DNA of 64,000 nucleotides from an uncultured Lachnospiraceae bacterium (lineage in GTDB: Bacteria > Bacillota > Clostridia > Lachnospirales > Lachnospiraceae). The position numbers and the translations under genes are program-made. Every line of letters begins with the position of its first letter. The stretch's first letter is position 1. Of the stretch, positions 17,482 through 27,966 are shown piece after piece. The notes under the pieces were generated by a model. That model was not told where the DNA came from, made no database searches, and was given only the letters and a program-made list of their open reading frames with translations. The stretch spans positions 1-64,000 of the forward strand of contig CATLGV010000004.1 of the NCBI GenBank assembly GCA_949948735.1. Direction: 5' to 3'.

Positions 17482-18237
17482 ATGATGAAGCTAATCAAAT
17501 ATGAATTTCAGAAGCAGATGTTTTCAAAGATTGTGATCATGGTGTCGCTGGCGGTCCTGATTGTGCTTTTTACCTATGGGGTTGTACGGGATGATGATCA
17601 GCTGGCAATGGCGATTCTGGCAGTGACCTCCATCTTTATGATGATGGCAATTGTATATGTGGGCATAGAAGGGGCGGTTGTATATGCCAGGGACCTGAAA
17701 ACAAAGCAGAGCTATATGCTGTTTATGGTTCCGCAGTCCTCGTGGAGCATTCTGGGGGCAAAGATTATTGCCTCGATATTGCAGATTCTTTTTACGATGT
17801 TTATTTTCACGGTAACGCTTGCCGCGAATTTTACGATTTTTTTGGTGCGCAATGCCAATGTGCAGGAGCTTGTCGAAATGCTGAAGCAGTTTGCGGAGGC
17901 GGTATTCAATATTCGTATAAATGTCAGGCTTTTTGCGCAAGCGCTTGGCGTTACCTTTATTTTGTGGGTATTTTTCTTTATGCTGGCAGTGTTTGTGGAA
18001 ACGCTTTTGTATACGGTGCTCAATCAGAGTAAGCTGATATCGGTTCTTGCGGTAGTAGCCTACTGCCTGGTAATCTGGGGCGTCGTGCGGATGGAGAATG
18101 CGCTTGGCGGGCTGCTTGCGCGGCTGAATCCGGGCGAGCTGATAGCAAGCGGAATGTCATATGCGTATTATCTGGCGCTTGACCTGATATTATTTTTTGT
18201 GAGCGCATGGCTGATTGAAAAGAAGCTGAGTGTATAA
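17482..18237 (+). CDS. ABC-2 type transporter permease
   Basis: The 251-residue integral membrane protein has about six hydrophobic segments, starting with VIMVSLAVLIVLFTYGVV near residue 20 and ending with LALDLILFFVSAWLIEKK. It begins KYEFQKQMF, typical of ABC-2 permeases that pair with a single ATPase. It follows the ATPase gene by 18 bases. Two adjacent ATGs (17482 and 17485) are possible starts. It is the last gene of the GntR operon. Confidence 0.82.
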   Translation: MMKLIKYEFQKQMFSKIVIMVSLAVLIVLFTYGVVRDDDQLAMAILAVTSIFMMMAIVYVGIEGAVVYARDLKTKQSYMLFMVPQSSWSILGAKIIASILQILFTMFIFTVTLAANFTIFLVRNANVQELVEMLKQFAEAVFNIRINVRLFAQALGVTFILWVFFFMLAVFVETLLYTVLNQSKLISVLAVVAYCLVIWGVVRMENALGGLLARLNPGELIASGMSYAYYLALDLILFFVSAWLIEKKLSV

Positions 18238-18305
18238 GCGCAGAATACGGTATATGAAAAGTAAAATGCGGCATACTAGTTAAAACGAATTATTTTCAAT
18301 AGTAA

Positions 18306-19630
<1,325 letters not shown>

Positions 19631-19631
<1 letters not shown>

Positions 19632-19654
19632 GACTGGGGCGAAGGCCCCAATCC
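19631..19654. terminator. Hairpin between eno and the transglutaminase gene
   Basis: GGACTGGGGC pairs with GCCCCAATCC around a four-base loop with one mismatch. There is no T-run on the plus strand, so it may act weakly for either gene. Confidence 0.45.
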
Positions 19655-19669
19655 ATACAGGCAGATACA

Positions 19670-20737
19670 CTACGGCATATAGTCGTTCGGACTGATGGGG
19701 ATGCCGCCCCAGGTCGGGCCTGCATAGGAGGCGCCCTTGAGGAAATGGCGGCGGGAAATGCCGTAGTCCTGATCGTCGTTGGTACAATCGATGTGGTACC
19801 ACTGGCCGTCAATATTGACGATATTCCATGCGTGCCCGACGCCGTCTACGGTGCCGGATGCAACATAGCAGGGAATACCCATGTAGTCCATGAACTTCTG
19901 GAACAGCAGCGCATAGCCCGTGCAGACCGTTGTGTTGTAGTACAGCGCGTCGTATGCGGATCGGAAGTCGGCGTCCCCGTATACGGTGTCATAAGAATAG
20001 GAGACCGTATTGCAGATAAAATCGTGTACGGCCAGGATTTTATCGTAGGTTGTACCGGTGTTGAACTGGGGATAAAGCTGCGCAACGGCGGCTTCCGTAT
20101 AGAGCTCTTCCTCTATCGTGCTCAGATACTGGTAATTGATAACAAAATTGTCCTCAAGTCCGCGGATTCTCACACCATAGATGTTGGCGGAGGCGTAATC
20201 GCAGACAGGCTCGTATAAAACACTGCCGAACAGGTCGACAAGCGTATCGGTGCTGATGCCTTCATTATGGAGCAGAACAAAGGAGGCGTGTTTGGAGAGC
20301 GCGTCCGCGCGTGCCGCGAGGGCATTGTTTACGGAGGTAATCGTATATTCCGCGGTTTCCGAATACTGTAAAGCAGGATTTGCGGGGCTTACGGGAGCTT
20401 CCGGCGTCGAAGGGGCAGGGGCTGTCTGCGTGAGCGCGTCCCCCGGGATATAAAAGACGCCGCCCGCCTCAATGCGAAACCAGCCGTTGGAGGTAATGCC
20501 CGTGACCTGAACCGGCGTGCCGGCGTCTAATACGACGACGGGCGCTGATGCGGCGTCCGGCTCCGGGTAACAGCCGATCGGTATGGCTGTATAATAAACA
20601 GCGCTGGTGTCTGTGACCGTAAATTCGGCGGCCCAGGCGGTAGAACCTGCCTCAAAGGATAATACAAGAATGAGGATAAAGCTGTAGAGCCACCGGCGGA
20701 CATGAACCCGCGGTCCGGACTTAAAAATAGAATGCAT
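19670..20737 (-). CDS. Secreted transglutaminase-like protein with SH3-type domain
   Basis: The 355-residue protein begins with a signal peptide (hydrophobic residues 17-30, likely cleavage after AWA at about 36). Residues 40-100 form an SH3-like region with NGWFRIEAGGVFYIPGD, a pattern of bacterial cell-wall SH3 domains. A proline-rich linker follows at 105-121. The C-terminal half is a transglutaminase/protease-like fold with C272 (TTVCTGYA), H302 (GVGHAWN) and D317 (HIDCTNDD) as the triad. It may act on cell-wall or surface proteins; whether it crosslinks or cleaves is unknown. It is transcribed on its own from a good promoter. Confidence 0.85.
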   Translation of the reverse strand: MHSIFKSGPRVHVRRWLYSFILILVLSFEAGSTAWAAEFTVTDTSAVYYTAIPIGCYPEPDAASAPVVVLDAGTPVQVTGITSNGWFRIEAGGVFYIPGDALTQTAPAPSTPEAPVSPANPALQYSETAEYTITSVNNALAARADALSKHASFVLLHNEGISTDTLVDLFGSVLYEPVCDYASANIYGVRIRGLEDNFVINYQYLSTIEEELYTEAAVAQLYPQFNTGTTYDKILAVHDFICNTVSYSYDTVYGDADFRSAYDALYYNTTVCTGYALLFQKFMDYMGIPCYVASGTVDGVGHAWNIVNIDGQWYHIDCTNDDQDYGISRRHFLKGASYAGPTWGGIPISPNDYMP

Positions 20738-20778
20738 GTGATTACCTCCTGAAATAAACTGATATAAGACTTATATTC

Positions 20779-20807
20779 ATCATAACACTACATAATACGT
20801 TTGCCAA
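20779..20807 (-). promoter_or_regulatory. Promoter of the transglutaminase gene
   Basis: On the minus strand TTGGCA (20807-20802) and TATGAT (20784-20779) are 17 bases apart, and an AGGAGG lies shortly before the start codon at 20737. Confidence 0.7.
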
Positions 20808-20923
20808 TAAAAATCGAGCGTCAGCATCAATGATTTGCACCGCCGCAAGTTCCGGCAGCACAAAAGCCAAAGCACGGGGCCGGTGCTTTTGGAAAATTTT
20901 GCAGGTTTGTCAAACATTTGTTG

Positions 20924-20952
20924 TTGAAAAATATCTGAAACTATGTTACACT
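20924..20952 (+). promoter_or_regulatory. Promoter of secG
   Basis: TTGAAA (20924-20929) and TACACT (20947-20952) are 17 bases apart, about 38 bases before the secG start. The region upstream, 20820-20920, holds a small hairpin (CCAAAGCAC facing GTGCTTTTGG) and no gene. Confidence 0.6.
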
Positions 20953-20989
20953 TTCCTTCGTGAGCAGTTTGACAAAAGGAGGTACAAGG

Positions 20990-21226
20990 ATGGCAGCATT
21001 AAGGACAGTCCTTACAATCATATTAATATTGGTATCGATCGCGTTTACGGTAATTGTTTTGATGCAGGAAGGGAAATCAGCAGGACTTGGCGCTATCAGC
21101 GGTGCGGCGGAGACCTATTGGGGCAAGAATAAAGGACGCTCCATGGAGGGAGCGCTCGTGAAGCTGACCACGGTTTTGGGCGTGGTGTTTATGGCGCTTT
21201 CGATTGTATTGAATATAAACTTTTAG
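20990..21226 (+). CDS. secG: Preprotein translocase subunit SecG
   Basis: The 78-residue membrane protein is part of the SecYEG channel. It has two transmembrane helices (about 5-24 and 55-76) joined by the SecG loop: VLMQEGKSAGLGAISGAAET, then a polar stretch to GALVKLT. AAAGGAGG precedes ATG 20990. It lies upstream of rnr and smpB, the common clostridial order secG-rnr-smpB, but a terminator hairpin separates it from rnr. Confidence 0.95.
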   Translation: MAALRTVLTIILILVSIAFTVIVLMQEGKSAGLGAISGAAETYWGKNKGRSMEGALVKLTTVLGVVFMALSIVLNINF

Positions 21227-21233
21227 CAGATGA

Positions 21234-21264
21234 GAAACACTCTTGTAAAAGGGTGTTTTTTCTT
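21234..21264 (+). terminator. Terminator after secG
   Basis: AACACTCTT pairs with AAGGGTGTT (one G-T pair) and a run of six T follows. Some read-through into rnr is likely, because no clear second promoter is seen. Confidence 0.8.
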
Positions 21265-21322
21265 ATGCCGCAGAAAATGGCGGTAATTGTAGAGATAATG
21301 GAACGCAGAAGGAGGCTTGCGG

Positions 21323-23458
21323 ATGAGCGACAAAAGGAAAAAGGTTATACTGGACCTGATGGAGGCGGATTTTTATGTGCCGATGAAGGAAAAGGAGCTT
21401 GCGGTAATGCTGCAGGTATCAAAGGAGGACAGGGCCGAGCTCAACCGTATCCTCAATGAGCTTTTGGCGGAGGGAAAGCTTTCCATTACCAAAAAGGGCA
21501 AGTTTGTTAAGGCCAGGAATTCAGACAGGGAGCTTATCGGGACTTTTATCAGCCATCCCAAGGGCTTTGGCTTTGTTGAGATTGAGGGAAGGGATGAGGA
21601 CCTTTATATACCGGAAAACTATGTCAACGGCGCTTTTCACAAGGATAAGGTGAAGGCGGCGCTGCTCTCGGGACAGCATGGCAGGCGTCAGGAGGCGCAG
21701 ATTACGGAGATTATCGAGCGGGGCGTGACGCAGGTCGTGGGGACATACGACAAAACCAATCAAAACTACGGCTTTGTGGTTCCCGACAACAGTAAAATCA
21801 GCGCGGATATCTTTGTGCCGGCCGAGCGCTCCAAGGGGGCGGTATCCGGCCACAAGGTGGTGTGTCAGATCACGGATTACGGCAGGGACAACAGAAAGCC
21901 CGAGGGTAAGATAACGGAGATACTGGGACATGTCAATGACCCGGGCGTGGATATTCTGTCGATTGTCAAGGGCTATGAGCTGCCGATGGAATTCTCGGAG
22001 AAGGTGATGCGGCAGACGGAGAATGTCGCAAATGAGGTGTCGGATGCGGACATGGCAGGAAGACGGGACTTGCGCGGTGTGCAGATGGTGACGATAGACG
22101 GGGAGGACGCCAAGGATCTGGACGATGCGGTAAGCCTTACAAAGGAGGGCGGCCTGTACCGGCTGGGTGTGCATATTGCGGATGTGACCAACTATGTCCA
22201 GGAGAACTCCGCGCTGGACTGGGAGGCGCGCGAGCGGGGCACCAGCGTATATCTGGTGGATCGTGTGATACCGATGCTGCCGCACAGGCTGTCGAACGGC
22301 ATCTGCTCCCTGAACGCGGGGGTTGACAGGCTGGCCCTGAGCTGTCTGATGACCATCGATGAAAAGGGAGAGGTCGTGGACCACGAGATTGCGGAGACGG
22401 TGATACGGGTGGACCGGCGCATGTCGTACACTGCCGTAAAGGAAATCCTTGAGGATAAGGACGCCGGCCGGTGCAGGGAATATGAGGAGCTGGTGCCGAT
22501 GTTCGAGCAGATGCGGGAGCTTGCGGGCATCCTGCGCGAAAAGCGGAGAAAAAGAGGCTCCATTGATTTTGATTTCCCGGAGACGAAGATTATTCTGGAC
22601 GGCGAGGGACGTCCGCTGGAGATAAAGCCGTATGACCGGAATGTCGCGACAAAAATCATCGAGGACTTTATGCTGATTGCCAATGAGACGGTGGCGCAGC
22701 ATTTTTACTGGATGGAGCTGCCCTTTGTCTATCGTACGCACGACAATCCGGATCCCGAGAAGATTGATAAGCTTGCCACCTTTATCCGGAATTTTGGCTA
22801 CAGCATCAAGAACGGTCAGGAGGAGATACATCCCAAGGAGCTGCAGAAGCTGCTTGCAAAGACCGAAGGGACGCCGGAGGAGGCGCTGATTGACCGGCTG
22901 ACGCTCCGCAGCATGAAGCAGGCGAAGTACACGATGGACTGCTCGGGGCATTTCGGACTGGCGTGTCAGTATTATTGTCACTTCACATCGCCGATCAGAA
23001 GGTATCCGGATCTGCAGATTCACAGAATTATCAAGGAGTGTCTGCGCGGTAGGCTCGACGAGAACCGGATAAAGCACTATAATGAGATACTGCCTGAGGT
23101 GACCAAACACTCCTCTGAGATGGAGCGGCGGGCGGATGAGGCAGAGCGGGAGACGGATAAGCTTAAGAAGGCAGAGTATATGGAAGAGCGCATCGGTGAA
23201 ATCTATGAGGGCGTTATCTCCTCCATCACAAACTGGGGCGTTTATGTGGAGCTTTCCAATACGGTTGAGGGAATGATTCATGTCTCCATGCTTCCCGGGG
23301 ACTACTTCTATTATGACGAGTCCGCCTACGAAATGGTGGGGCAGGCGACAGACCGGCGGTATCGTCTGGGAGAACGGATCAGGATTAAGGTAAATGCGGT
23401 GGATAAGATATCCAGAACAATAGATTTTGTGATTCCCGAAGCGTGGGAGGAGGAGTAA
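21323..23458 (+). CDS. rnr: Ribonuclease R
   Basis: This 711-residue 3'-5' exoribonuclease degrades structured RNA and works with the tmRNA system. Domain order: a winged-helix start (residues 1-65), two cold-shock OB folds (GTFISHPKGFGFVEIEGRDE at about 75-94; GTYDKTNQNYGFVVPD), the RNB catalytic domain with TIDGEDAKDLDDAV and its four acidic residues, CSGHFGLACQYYCHFTSPIR, and a C-terminal S1 domain (GVISSITNWGVYVEL). It ends without the long lysine tail of E. coli RNase R. ATG 21323 follows GGAGG by eight bases. It is probably co-transcribed with smpB, 36 bases downstream. Confidence 0.95.
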   Translation: MSDKRKKVILDLMEADFYVPMKEKELAVMLQVSKEDRAELNRILNELLAEGKLSITKKGKFVKARNSDRELIGTFISHPKGFGFVEIEGRDEDLYIPENYVNGAFHKDKVKAALLSGQHGRRQEAQITEIIERGVTQVVGTYDKTNQNYGFVVPDNSKISADIFVPAERSKGAVSGHKVVCQITDYGRDNRKPEGKITEILGHVNDPGVDILSIVKGYELPMEFSEKVMRQTENVANEVSDADMAGRRDLRGVQMVTIDGEDAKDLDDAVSLTKEGGLYRLGVHIADVTNYVQENSALDWEARERGTSVYLVDRVIPMLPHRLSNGICSLNAGVDRLALSCLMTIDEKGEVVDHEIAETVIRVDRRMSYTAVKEILEDKDAGRCREYEELVPMFEQMRELAGILREKRRKRGSIDFDFPETKIILDGEGRPLEIKPYDRNVATKIIEDFMLIANETVAQHFYWMELPFVYRTHDNPDPEKIDKLATFIRNFGYSIKNGQEEIHPKELQKLLAKTEGTPEEALIDRLTLRSMKQAKYTMDCSGHFGLACQYYCHFTSPIRRYPDLQIHRIIKECLRGRLDENRIKHYNEILPEVTKHSSEMERRADEAERETDKLKKAEYMEERIGEIYEGVISSITNWGVYVELSNTVEGMIHVSMLPGDYFYYDESAYEMVGQATDRRYRLGERIRIKVNAVDKISRTIDFVIPEAWEEE

Positions 23459-23494
23459 CGTGCCGGTGCGGCAGACAGAAATCAGGAGGGCAGG

Positions 23495-23962
23495 ATGGCA
23501 AAGAATGAGACAATGAAGCTGGTGGCGAACAACAAAAAGGCATACCATGACTATTTTATAGAGGATAAGCTCGAGTGCGGGATTGCGCTTCACGGGACGG
23601 AGGTCAAATCCCTGCGCATGGGAAAATGCAGCATCAAGGAAGCCTTTATCCGAATTGAAAACGGGGAGGTATTCGTCTATGGGATGCATGTTTCCCCCTA
23701 TGAAAAAGGGAATATTTTTAACAAGGATCCGCTGCGCACAAAGAAGCTGCTGCTGCACCGCCAGGAGATTCATAAGCTGGTGGGGAAAATCAAGGAGAAG
23801 GGCTATACGCTGGTGCCGCTGCAGGTCTATTTTTCCAAGGGCAGAGCGAAGGTTGAGATTGGCCTTGCACGAGGAAAAAAGCTTTATGATAAGCGTGAGG
23901 ATATTGCCAAAAAGGATCAGAGAAGAGAAGTGGAGAGAGCTTTCAAGGAGAGAAACCTTTGA
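23495..23962 (+). CDS. smpB: SsrA-binding protein SmpB
   Basis: The 155-residue tmRNA partner brings SsrA to stalled ribosomes. It shows [20 protein letters not shown] at the start, GTEVKSLR, then ISPYEKGN-type segment [11 protein letters not shown], and the basic tail [18 protein letters not shown]. The ribosome binding site is AGGAGGGCAGG. The ssrA gene is often close downstream, but here the next gene is on the other strand and no tmRNA is found in the following bases. Confidence 0.96.
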   Translation: MAKNETMKLVANNKKAYHDYFIEDKLECGIALHGTEVKSLRMGKCSIKEAFIRIENGEVFVYGMHVSPYEKGNIFNKDPLRTKKLLLHRQEIHKLVGKIKEKGYTLVPLQVYFSKGRAKVEIGLARGKKLYDKREDIAKKDQRREVERAFKERNL

Positions 23963-24000
23963 ATCAAAAAAGCGCTGTCGCCGGACAGCGCTTTTTGATT
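23962..24000. terminator. Bidirectional terminator between smpB and the chemoreceptor gene
   Basis: AATCAAAAAAGCGCTGTC and GACAGCGCTTTTTGATT form a stem of about 17 base pairs with a four-base loop. A/T tracts on both sides make it work in both directions. Confidence 0.85.
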
Positions 24001-24011
24001 CCGTATGTAGC

Positions 24012-25799
24012 TTAAATGGTGAATTTGTTGACGCTTTCCACAAGGCCGTTGACCTTGGCTTCCAGGTCCTCGACAAGTGTGCTGGAGTCGTTTACAACCT
24101 GTGAAAGCTCGCAGGACATCGCCGCCGTTTCTTCGGTAACGGTTGCGTTATCCTGTGCAATCCGGTTGAGCGTATCGAGCGCGTTTGTCACGGATTCGCG
24201 CTGAACGCGGATTTCTGCGGTCATAGCGTCGATATCCTGCACAATGGCTACGCAGCTGTCAAGCTCCTCGTAGAGCTGATTGAATATCTTCTGCGTCTCG
24301 GAAAGCGAATCAACCTGCACATCGATAGAGCTGTTCATTTCCTTCATAATCGCAACGGACTTGGAGGCGTTGGAGAGGAGCTCCTGGAGAACGCCGGTGA
24401 TTTCCTCGACAGAGTCCGCGGACTGCTGGGACAGCTTGCCGATTTCGTCCGCAACGACCGCGAAGCCCTTTCCGGCCTCACCCGCCCGGGCTGCCTCGAT
24501 GCTTGCGTTCAGCGCAAGCAGGCTGGTCTGATCGGAAATCTCGTTGATGAGGTTCGCCGCAAGCTGAATCTGCTGTACGGATTTGTTGGTCATCTCCGTC
24601 TGCGAATGCATTGCGCTGATATTGGTGCGCGTCTGGTCATTTGCCTGAATCAATTTGTTGAGCGTATCCAGGGAGCGCTGGCTGAGCTGCTTCATATCGG
24701 CCGCGTTCTCGTCCATTGAACGGATGCCCACAGCGGTCTTCTCTATCCGGTCGGCCATGACGCCTGCCTGCTGTGCCGCGTCGTCGGTTGAGCCTGCCTG
24801 CTCGGTGACGTTGTTGGCAATCGATTCGACGGCTGTGGAAACCTCGGAGATAGAGCCCTTCATGTGGTTGAAGGTCGTATTAAACTGGGACAGGGCGCTT
24901 GTGACGCTCCTTGCGAGATCGTCGATACCGTGCAGGAGCGTGCGGATATTGTCCTGCGCGACGCTCAGGGCCCGGGCAGTGCGTCCGATTTCGTTATTTT
25001 GTTTTACAGTAACCTGTGTTGTAAGATTCCCCTGAGAGATACTGTGGGCGAAGCCCTGAATATCCTTTAACGGGCGGATCATGTGCTTTCCGTAGAAGAA
25101 TGCGATGACCAGCGCTACGGCAATCATGGCAATGAATACGATATTGATTTTGAATAATGCGCTATCATAAATGGAATCAAGGTCTGCGCTCTTTTCGGCT
25201 ATCGCGGCGTCAATATCATCCGTATAGTTGCCGGTGGAAACGACCCAGCCCCAGGGCTCGAAGATTTGCGAATAGGCGATTTTGGGTGCGACGGTAACGC
25301 CGTCTGCCTTGGTGAAGTAGAATTCGTTGTAGCCGCCCTTTTCGGGACTCTGGCAGGTTTTCATAATCTGCTGGATAATCATAACGCCGTTCGGATCCTC
25401 CAGCTCATAACGGTAGTCGCCCTCCTTTTCAACGAGAATCGGGTGCATGACCAGAATATAATCCGTATCGTCAATCCAGAAATATCCGCTCTTGTCGTCG
25501 CGATAGCGCATGGCGCGGATAATCTCTTTGGCGTCGTATTTGGCCTGCTCCTCGGTCTTCTCACCGGCCTGATACCGGTTGTACTAGGCCTCGAGAACCG
25601 TCATTGTGCTTTGGACCTGAGATTTTATTTCTGCCTTGTAGCCGTCGTTCATCGCTTCCTGATAGTAATCGAAGGCTGCAGTGGTTAAGCTCTTTACGGT
25701 GATAATGGCGTTTAAGCCGATACCGACCGCGGTGACGACGACAGAGACCGTGGCTAACAGCATCAAAGAGCTTATCAGACTTTTTTCTTTTTTCTTCAT
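24012..25799 (-). pseudogene. Methyl-accepting chemotaxis protein with in-frame amber stop
   Basis: The gene starts at ATG 25799 (ribosome binding site GAGGTGAG). It encodes TM1 near residues 10-30, a small Cache-type sensor domain ([16 protein letters not shown]), TM2 ([18 protein letters not shown]), a HAMP domain and a full signalling hairpin ([20 protein letters not shown]). Codon 72 is TAG (plus-strand CTA at 25584-25586). The frame is otherwise open on both sides and the family similarity runs through the stop (TVLEA[19 protein letters not shown]). So a single nonsense change cuts off TM1 from the sensor. Internal starts such as ATG at 25511 have no ribosome binding site. Suppression of UAG or a sequencing error are alternatives. 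Confidence 0.85.
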
Positions 25800-26188
25800 A
25801 TCTCTCACCTCAAAATGAAATTAAAATTTGTTATAAATGCATATATGTCTTCCTAATTTTACATTTTTTTTAGGCTTTTTTCAACCTGTTTTCCAATTTT
25901 GTTTATGCAAACCGCAAAATTTACATAAATAGTTGATTTATGCAGAATACTGCTGTATACTGAAAGCAACGAACCATATTTGTAAATAAATACAAATATA
26001 AACTGTGAATATGAGAGGCAGGTCAGCCGGACGGGCTTTGGCGATACAGCCGGGGCCGGATGCACTACCGTGAATATGCCATATAATGTCAGGCGACGGT
26101 TAAAGTGGAGCGATAGGCGACAACGGGCTCGTATTAACGGTCAGATTGCCCTTGTTGATCGGAACGGGCATGAAAAGAGGAGATTTGA
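25800..26188. other. Divergent intergenic region, no recognised riboswitch
   Basis: This gap separates the chemoreceptor gene from the unknown 448-residue gene. The left part (25810-25990) is very AT-rich and probably holds the chemoreceptor promoter. The right part (26000-26188) is GC-richer and has two related starts GTGAATATG (26003 and about 26069). A TATAAT stands at 26082-26087 without a good -35 box. The right part could be a structured leader, but I cannot match it to a c-di-GMP or other known riboswitch. Confidence 0.45.
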
Positions 26189-27535
26189 ATGTTTATTATT
26201 ACGCAAATCCCGTTTGTAGACTTTAGACTGATTGCGGAGGAAACGGATGAAGGCTGCTTTTTTCCCAATACCTTTGACGATAATTTTGATCGGGCAAGAT
26301 ATTATCGTTTTCTGGGGGAAGGGACTCCGCGCAGCAGCCCGGACGAGCTGCCGCTGTCGGAAAGGAATTTTTTCAATTCAAGAAAAGCGGTATATCTTAA
26401 TCCGGATATTATTTTCGAGAACGGGTTCTGTATTCCGCGTCTGGTGTTTTCGAGATTTTTTGCGGATACGCATTCCTTCCACTTTGACTGCGGCATAAAG
26501 GAAATGTGTAAAGGGGATGTGTCGCAGCAGAATCTGCATAAATTTGTTGAAAATTTTCTGCAGACGCCTTTATTCGGCATCAACAGGAATTTTGAAAAAG
26601 AGCAGAGGTATTACAGCCTTTTGCGTCTGGCCCGAAAAATTAAAGAAATATATCTGTATGCGACGACGTCAAAAAAGAATCCGCCCAAACGGGATTATTC
26701 CTCACAGATTGCATTGGGCTATCCTTCAATATTTCTGGTATACGATAAAAAAGAGGTTCATTCCTTTGGGGAAGCGAAAACGGTGCACCTGGAAAACGGC
26801 ATCAAGGTGCGGCATGAACTGGTTCCCGTCAAAAACACCTTTGTGGATGTATGGTATATCGGGCGGGACGGCGCATCAAAGAGAAGTCCCGAGCTGCGGA
26901 ATCTCAGAATATATCTGTCCAAGCTTCATGCGTACAAAGAGACGACCCGCGTGATTCTGGATTACATAGACAGACATGGCAGCAAAGACCTGGACCTGCA
27001 CAAATTAGGCGTGTTTCTGGGCTGTATGCTAAGGCAGATGGGCCGCGCGCGGTGTTACGGCTATAGTAACAGGGACTTCTGGGAGGCCGCGTTTTATGTT
27101 GACAATAAATATAATCGTGTGAGCTGGGACAATTACAAATTACGCATTGAAGCAAAGCTGAGGGTGATTGAGATGACTACAGGGAAAACTTATCACAGTA
27201 ACGTAACGATACACGGGGACAATCACGGTACGGTAATCGGACAGGCAATTCAGGAAGGAAGGGAAGGCGATTTTAAGGACTATATTCAGGAGTTTGAGAA
27301 TATGGTTCAGGAGCTGCTGCAAAAAAACGGCCAGCTGACGGACGGGCAGAAGCACGCATTAAAGGAGCAGGCAGAAACCTTCGAGGCTTATGTAAAGCAG
27401 GACGCGCCACAACCCGACTTTGCCCGGAAGCTGCTGGATAATATAAAGAGCGCGTTTTCGCTGGTGATTGCAAACCCGGATGCAATACAGGCTTTGATGG
27501 AAGCAGGCAAAAAAATAATCGGCTTATTCCGGTAG
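26189..27535 (+). CDS. Unknown 448-residue protein with conflict-system-like tail
   Basis: The ATG follows AAAAGAGGAG. Residues 1-335 are mixed alpha/beta without any motif I can name: no transmembrane segment and no P-loop. Conserved-looking patches include YYRFLGEGTPRSS and FADTHSFHFDCG. Near residue 336 there is a short polar linker, NVTIHGDNHGTVIGQ, then a helical domain (EFENMVQELLQKNGQLTDGQ to the end, with LLDNIKSAFSLV and IQALMEAGKKIIGLF). Linkers of this N-V-x-G-D-N type followed by such a helical tail occur at the ends of several defence and conflict proteins. That is a resemblance, not proof. It stands alone between the chemoreceptor remnant and pheST, and no terminator separates it from the pheST promoter. 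Confidence 0.6.
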   Translation: MFIITQIPFVDFRLIAEETDEGCFFPNTFDDNFDRARYYRFLGEGTPRSSPDELPLSERNFFNSRKAVYLNPDIIFENGFCIPRLVFSRFFADTHSFHFDCGIKEMCKGDVSQQNLHKFVENFLQTPLFGINRNFEKEQRYYSLLRLARKIKEIYLYATTSKKNPPKRDYSSQIALGYPSIFLVYDKKEVHSFGEAKTVHLENGIKVRHELVPVKNTFVDVWYIGRDGASKRSPELRNLRIYLSKLHAYKETTRVILDYIDRHGSKDLDLHKLGVFLGCMLRQMGRARCYGYSNRDFWEAAFYVDNKYNRVSWDNYKLRIEAKLRVIEMTTGKTYHSNVTIHGDNHGTVIGQAIQEGREGDFKDYIQEFENMVQELLQKNGQLTDGQKHALKEQAETFEAYVKQDAPQPDFARKLLDNIKSAFSLVIANPDAIQALMEAGKKIIGLFR

Positions 27536-27554
27536 ATTTTTTGAAGGAAACTTC

Positions 27555-27583
27555 TTGACATTTCCGGATAAATACCCTATGAT
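27555..27583 (+). promoter_or_regulatory. Consensus promoter of the pheST leader
   Basis: TTGACA (27555-27560) and TATGAT (27578-27583) are 17 bases apart. It lies 20 bases after the end of the preceding gene and ahead of the T-box leader. Confidence 0.8.
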
Positions 27584-27589
27584 GGGTTC

Positions 27590-27880
27590 ATATATTTTAC
27601 AGTCAAATGCGATGAGGGTGCAAAGTAGCGTTATATTTTCTGCCAGAGAACGGAGGTCATCGGCTGGAAGCCTCCCCAGTTCGGATATAATGTCGAATTT
27701 CCCACCGGAGCAGCTTTTTTGAAGCCCGTTTCGGAATCTGTCTTCCGATACCGGCGTGGTAGAAAAGGACGCAGTGACACGTTACGTCGCCAGAGCGCCT
27801 GTATTATGATACGGGAATTTGGGTGGTACCGCGGTTTATTCGTCCCTTGCAGAGATTGATTCTGCAAGGGGCTTTTTTCG
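27590..27880 (+). promoter_or_regulatory. T-box leader, phenylalanine specific
   Basis: The T-box sequence is GGGTGGTACCGCGG at 27821-27834, followed by a terminator. In the specifier region, GAATTTCCCACCGGAGC aligns with GAATACATCTCGGAGC of the tyrS leader. Keeping the same five-base distance to GGAGC puts UUC (27699-27701) in the specifier position, which matches phenylalanine and the gene controlled. The downstream genes encode both subunits of PheRS, so the sensing logic is coherent. Confidence 0.9.
27844..27878 (+). terminator. Regulated terminator of the pheST T-box
   Basis: CCCTTGCAGA pairs perfectly with TCTGCAAGGG across a seven-base loop, followed by GC and six T. Its 5' side lies just after the T-box sequence, as expected for the alternative to the antiterminator. 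Confidence 0.9.
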
Positions 27881-27966
27881 TGTTTCAGCGGAAATTGGCG
27901 GGAGCCCGCATTTGGGACAGACGGCAGGAGCATACAGGCTTTGGGCAGAAAGGAAGGAGAATTGGA

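Noticed and set aside
23963-24011. tmRNA (ssrA) gene downstream of smpB
   Set aside because: Only a terminator hairpin fits between smpB and the next gene on the other strand; no tRNA-like end or tag frame.
21521-24076. Open frame of 851 codons on the minus strand across rnr and smpB
   Set aside because: Antisense to two certain genes; the translation shows no known motif and no ribosome binding site.
25950-26188. Possible c-di-GMP riboswitch in the leader of the unknown gene
   Set aside because: The conserved core sequences of class I or class II c-di-GMP riboswitches are not present; only general GC-rich structure is seen.
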